From the NCBI GenBank assembly GCA_050633105.1, contig JBOEFW010000016.1:62001-126000 (forward strand): 64,000 nt of DNA, read 5' to 3'. The stretch comes from Aureispira sp050633105. Its GTDB lineage: Bacteria; Bacteroidota; Bacteroidia; Chitinophagales; Saprospiraceae. Both the position numbers and the translations under genes were made by a program. Positions within the stretch are counted from its first letter, which is position 1, and each line of letters starts with the position of its first letter. Shown here one piece after another: positions 61,560 to 64,000 of the stretch. Below the pieces are notes generated by a model that saw only the letters and a program-made list of their open reading frames with translations, was not told where the DNA came from and did not search any database.

Positions 61560-62039
61560 TTATGCAGGAAATTTCTTCTTCAAAGCGGTCAAGGCAACTT
61601 CCAATTGCTTATACTCCTTTTTGCCTACGTACAAAATATGACCTTGCGTAGAGTCTTCAATAGGCCTATAAAAAAATTGGCGCGTATCTCCTTTCTTTTC
61701 ATCGTATCGAGCGAACTCCATTCCTTTATTCATAAACCAAGGCCAGAAATCTTCTGGGTAATATCGGCTATTGGCATTAAACTCTGCCGTAATGTAATCT
61801 GTGGAATCTCCTTTTCCTATAAACTGCAGAACAACAGCATAAGCATATACATAGTCTAATTCTTGGAGATCTGCTCCATCTTCTGCCGCATAATAGATTT
61901 TTCGAGAATAGGTGAAATGCCTAACAGGCGGGCAATTCCGTCCAAAGGTCCTTTTCATCCAATCAAAAACATCTTCATTGAGCCTATAAGTCACAATAAT
62001 CGCTGTCATAATCATCATAATTATCCGATGTGATGACAT
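61560..62039 (-). CDS. Hypothetical protein with N-terminal hydrophobic segment
   Basis: 159 residues. An Ile/Met-rich start (IIMMIMTAIIVTY) that could be a short anchor or may be replaced by the ATG at residue 11. Soluble remainder with several Tyr/Trp (FDWMKRTFGRN, SRYYPEDFWPWFMNKGMEFARY) and a Lys-rich end. No family recognised. Convergent with the response regulator gene. Confidence 0.5.
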   Translation of the reverse strand: MSSHRIIMMIMTAIIVTYRLNEDVFDWMKRTFGRNCPPVRHFTYSRKIYYAAEDGADLQELDYVYAYAVVLQFIGKGDSTDYITAEFNANSRYYPEDFWPWFMNKGMEFARYDEKKGDTRQFFYRPIEDSTQGHILYVGKKEYKQLEVALTALKKKFPA

Positions 62040-62420
62040 ATTCTTTTATACTCATGTCAAAAAAATCCAGTATTTGCCTGTCTTCCATATTTTTCTAAAA
62101 ATTATTAGGTAGATTAATTCATTCAAAGATAAACTTTCACAGAAAAATAAAAACTCTTGTTCCATATTCGTCTATAGCCCTTCTTTGTTTGCTACCAATG
62201 AAGGAGTATTCGAAAAAGGGGCTTGGCTCTATCCTTCTTGTTTTTTTGCTGTTAATCCCCTCTAAGAAAGCTCTCCCATTTCTTTAAGTCGCTCTTTTAC
62301 CTCCTCCTTTTTTAGAAGTTGTTTAAAAAAGACAAAAAATTCAACCCTTACCATTATATTTAACCTTGTTTTGCCGTTCTCCTAAGGAATGGTATTTATT
62401 CTAACTTAATAAAATAGTAC
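62040..62420. other. Gene-free interval
   Basis: About 380 AT-rich bases between divergent genes, with no open frame or strong hairpin seen. Presumed promoters for the flanking genes. Confidence 0.4.
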
Positions 62421-62813
62421 ATGGCAGCTTTTAATGGCGTTGATCCTGTAGAAGATGAGTTGTATGAGGATACCCCTGAAGGGGATGCTGCTTGGTTGGC
62501 CGCTCGTTTTGAGATGAAACAGCTACTTGGAGTAGAAAAGCTACCTGATTTACAAGGTATTTTATTTACCATTGGCCTACAAGAGCTCGGACAACTAGGC
62601 CAGGAGTTTAGCAAAGAAGAACGACAAGACTTGATGCACATCGCGGTCTGTCGTCTACTGAGCTATGATGGTTATTATGAATTAGAAGGGTATGATGAGG
62701 ATGGATGGCCCCATTGGAAACAAATCGCTGTTCCTCCTGCTGGCCGCGCCAATCAAGAGCGCTTACTCAAACGCAAAATCAGTGAATATATTGAACATGT
62801 CAAGAACAGTTAA
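62421..62813 (+). CDS. Conserved-looking acidic protein, unknown
   Basis: 130 residues, very acidic at the start (GVDPVEDELYEDTPEGDAAW). Regular helical layout (ILFTIGLQELGQLGQEFSKEERQDLMHIAVCRLL) then a Tyr/Asp-rich segment (YDGYYELEGYDEDGWPHWK). Cytosolic, family unknown to me. Its end overlaps the following cyclophilin gene by 17 bases. Confidence 0.65.
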   Translation: MAAFNGVDPVEDELYEDTPEGDAAWLAARFEMKQLLGVEKLPDLQGILFTIGLQELGQLGQEFSKEERQDLMHIAVCRLLSYDGYYELEGYDEDGWPHWKQIAVPPAGRANQERLLKRKISEYIEHVKNS

Positions 62814-63576
62814 TTACTTATTGCTGCCTTATTGGTGGCTCTTAGCGCTTGGATTGTTATCTTTTGGCGCTTGTGAATCTGGTCCAGAAGACCCCACTCC
62901 TTTAGAAGTGGAAGACGATAAAGCAGCAGCCATTGCCGCCTTGCCACGAGCGAAAGTCAAAATCACTACTCAATATGGAGATATGGTGATAGAGCTATTT
63001 AATGAAACGCCCCAACATCGGGACAATTTTTTAAAATTGACCAAAGAAGGTTTTTATGATAGCTTACTTCTTCACCGAGTACAGCCTGATTTTATGGCGC
63101 AAGCAGGAGATCCAACCTCCAGAGGCGAGGTCCCCCCTGAGCAATTCTTAGGAATGCACCAAATGGATTATCGTATTCCAGCAGAAATACAGCCGCAATT
63201 CTTAATGCGTCAAGGGGCTCTTTGTGGTTACCACAGTGGGGTGAATGCCCATCCTGATAAATCCTCTAATGGTTCTCAATTTATGTTGGTGCGTGGGCAA
63301 CCTATTCGTACGTATCAATTACAAGCCATTGGCTTAGAAAAAAACAGAACATACAGTAAAGAAGAAACAGCCATTTATGAACAATACGGCGGCCTTCCTC
63401 AATACGATGGTAAGTATACGGTATTTGGACAGATTGTAGAAGGATTAAAAGTCTTGGAACAGATTGTACAAGTGCGCACTCATCGCTCCATCAATAGCCG
63501 TTTACCTGATCGTCCAGTAGAAGATATTCATTTGAATATGACTATTTTGCAAGACGCTCCTAATGATAATTTATAG
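62797..63576 (+). CDS. Lipoprotein peptidylprolyl isomerase (cyclophilin type)
   Basis: 259 residues from ATG 62797; upstream in-frame sequence to 62692 is the previous gene in another frame. Signal ends in SFGAC (lipobox), then acidic linker and a cyclophilin domain (KVKITTQYGDMVIELFNETPQHRDNFLKLTKEGFYDSLLLHRV...GSQFMLV). Catalyses proline isomerisation outside the cytoplasm to help proteins fold. The HRV and SQF motifs are present; the domain carries inserts relative to short cyclophilins, as is common in Bacteroidota versions. Overlaps the previous gene by 17 bases, so the two are probably translationally coupled. Confidence 0.92.
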   Translation: MSRTVNYLLLPYWWLLALGLLSFGACESGPEDPTPLEVEDDKAAAIAALPRAKVKITTQYGDMVIELFNETPQHRDNFLKLTKEGFYDSLLLHRVQPDFMAQAGDPTSRGEVPPEQFLGMHQMDYRIPAEIQPQFLMRQGALCGYHSGVNAHPDKSSNGSQFMLVRGQPIRTYQLQAIGLEKNRTYSKEETAIYEQYGGLPQYDGKYTVFGQIVEGLKVLEQIVQVRTHRSINSRLPDRPVEDIHLNMTILQDAPNDNL

Positions 63577-63621
63577 CCCCCTTTTGGGCATCTCCTTTTA
63601 TGTCTTACAATTCCTTGCCTT

Positions 63622-64000
63622 ATGAGCAAAAAAAAGAAATCCTCTGCTAAGGATGGACGCAATAAGAAAAACAACAAAGCGACTACAAAAAAAGCGGCCA
63701 AAGTAACTAGACCTGTTGTCAAAGCGCCAGACGATTTAATTCCCAATAAGGATTTTTGGTTAAACAGCCAATGGCATATATTGGTCATTTTTTTGGTTAG
63801 CTGTGGGTTGTATATCAATACTTTGGGCCATCAATATGCGGTAGATGACAGCATTGTCATTTTGCGCAACCAGTACACCAAAAAAGGTTGGGCTGGCATG
63901 AAAGGAATTTGGGGAGAAGATACCTTTACAGGGTTCTTTGGAGGAAAACGAAACCTAGTAGCGGGAGGACGTTATCGTCCTTTCTCCGTGGCGACATTTG
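63622..64000 (+). CDS. Membrane protein start, PMT/TPR O-glycosyltransferase-like, partial
   Basis: Runs off the window; 126 codons seen. A very basic start (MSKKKKSSAKDGRNKKNNK) and one hydrophobic helix (HILVIFLVSCGLYIN) are followed by an exoplasmic loop, LGHQYAVDDSIVILRNQYTKKGWAG...IWGEDTFTGFF...GGRYRPFSVATF. An Asp pair and then a YRP motif are the pattern of Bacteroidota GT-C-type mannosyltransferase-like proteins with TPRs. Assignment is tentative since most of the gene is missing. Confidence 0.55.
   Translation, partial: MSKKKKSSAKDGRNKKNNKATTKKAAKVTRPVVKAPDDLIPNKDFWLNSQWHILVIFLVSCGLYINTLGHQYAVDDSIVILRNQYTKKGWAGMKGIWGEDTFTGFFGGKRNLVAGGRYRPFSVATF

Noticed and set aside
61482..61859. 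125-codon plus frame over the hypothetical gene at 61560
   Set aside because: Antisense of the minus-strand gene; begins in the terminator hairpin.
1..64000. CRISPR array, prophage, IS element or integron
   Set aside because: No regularly spaced repeats, transposase, integrase or phage structural gene was seen.

Overview
The window reads as chromosomal DNA of a low-GC member of the Bacteroidota, most likely a Saprospira/Aureispira-type marine gliding bacterium; the genus cannot be fixed from sequence alone. The signs are: a SprE/PorW-type lipoprotein of the type IX secretion and gliding apparatus, a T9SS C-terminal sorting domain on a secreted SGNH hydrolase, AT-rich start regions without Shine-Dalgarno sequences, a TTTG-N21-TATATTTG promoter of Bacteroidota form in front of tRNA-Phe, many Bacteroidota-type lipoproteins, and sigma/anti-sigma couples typical of the phylum. 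No phage, IS element, integrase or CRISPR array was seen.

Layout. 1-6.5 kb: lipoprotein end, a methylthioribose-kinase-like enzyme abutting a lipoprotein nucleoside hydrolase, a mini L7/L12-C-like protein, a 0.9 kb gene-poor stretch, then a possible acyltransferase with a glutaryl-CoA-dehydrogenase-like enzyme. 6.8-17.1 kb: envelope and housekeeping block (class A PBP, SprE/PorW, M23 peptidase, a doubly frameshifted pseudogene, ABC-2 permease, RlmN, RadC). 17.4-25.6 kb: a CotH-kinase/lamin-tail protein facing a five-gene operon on the minus strand: ECF sigma, dual-membrane anti-sigma, lipoprotein, ECF sigma, dual-membrane anti-sigma. 26-29.6 kb: divergent oxyR-katG. 29.8-31.8 kb: a third ECF sigma with a different membrane partner. 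31.8-39.8 kb: GH25 lysozyme, Ndh, SDR, an unknown gene whose dead, start-less paralogue lies beyond a fatty-acid desaturase, and methylmalonyl-CoA mutase. 39.9-51.5 kb: T9SS cargo, a duplicated-domain secreted protein, DapD, YHYH/EF-hand genes, EamA exporter, LpxH, tRNA-Phe. 51.5-64 kb: exported TPR-CHAT protein, Mfd, a membrane protein followed by a NarL-type two-component pair, a lipoprotein cyclophilin and the start of a Lys-rich membrane protein.

The most striking system is the 19.8-25.6 kb operon. Each large protein has a cytoplasmic N-terminus made of tandem copies of a short helical motif, one inner-membrane helix, about 240 residues of Thr/Asn/Lys-rich linker and a C-terminal outer-membrane beta-barrel. 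That matches the architecture of the dual membrane-spanning anti-sigma factors (Dma, with Das sigma factors) described in Bacteroides thetaiotaomicron. Here two such pairs are stacked in one operon, separated by a lipoprotein, and each sigma gene overlaps its partner by the same 8 bases (ATGGATAA). A third pair at 30 kb overlaps by ATGAATAA but ends in a periplasmic coiled coil instead of a barrel. All three could carry envelope signals directly to sigma factors.

The rest is mainly core physiology: peptidoglycan synthesis and remodelling, lysine/diaminopimelate synthesis, lipid A synthesis, respiratory NADH oxidation, propionate/methylmalonyl metabolism, peroxide defence, translation fidelity and transcription-coupled repair.
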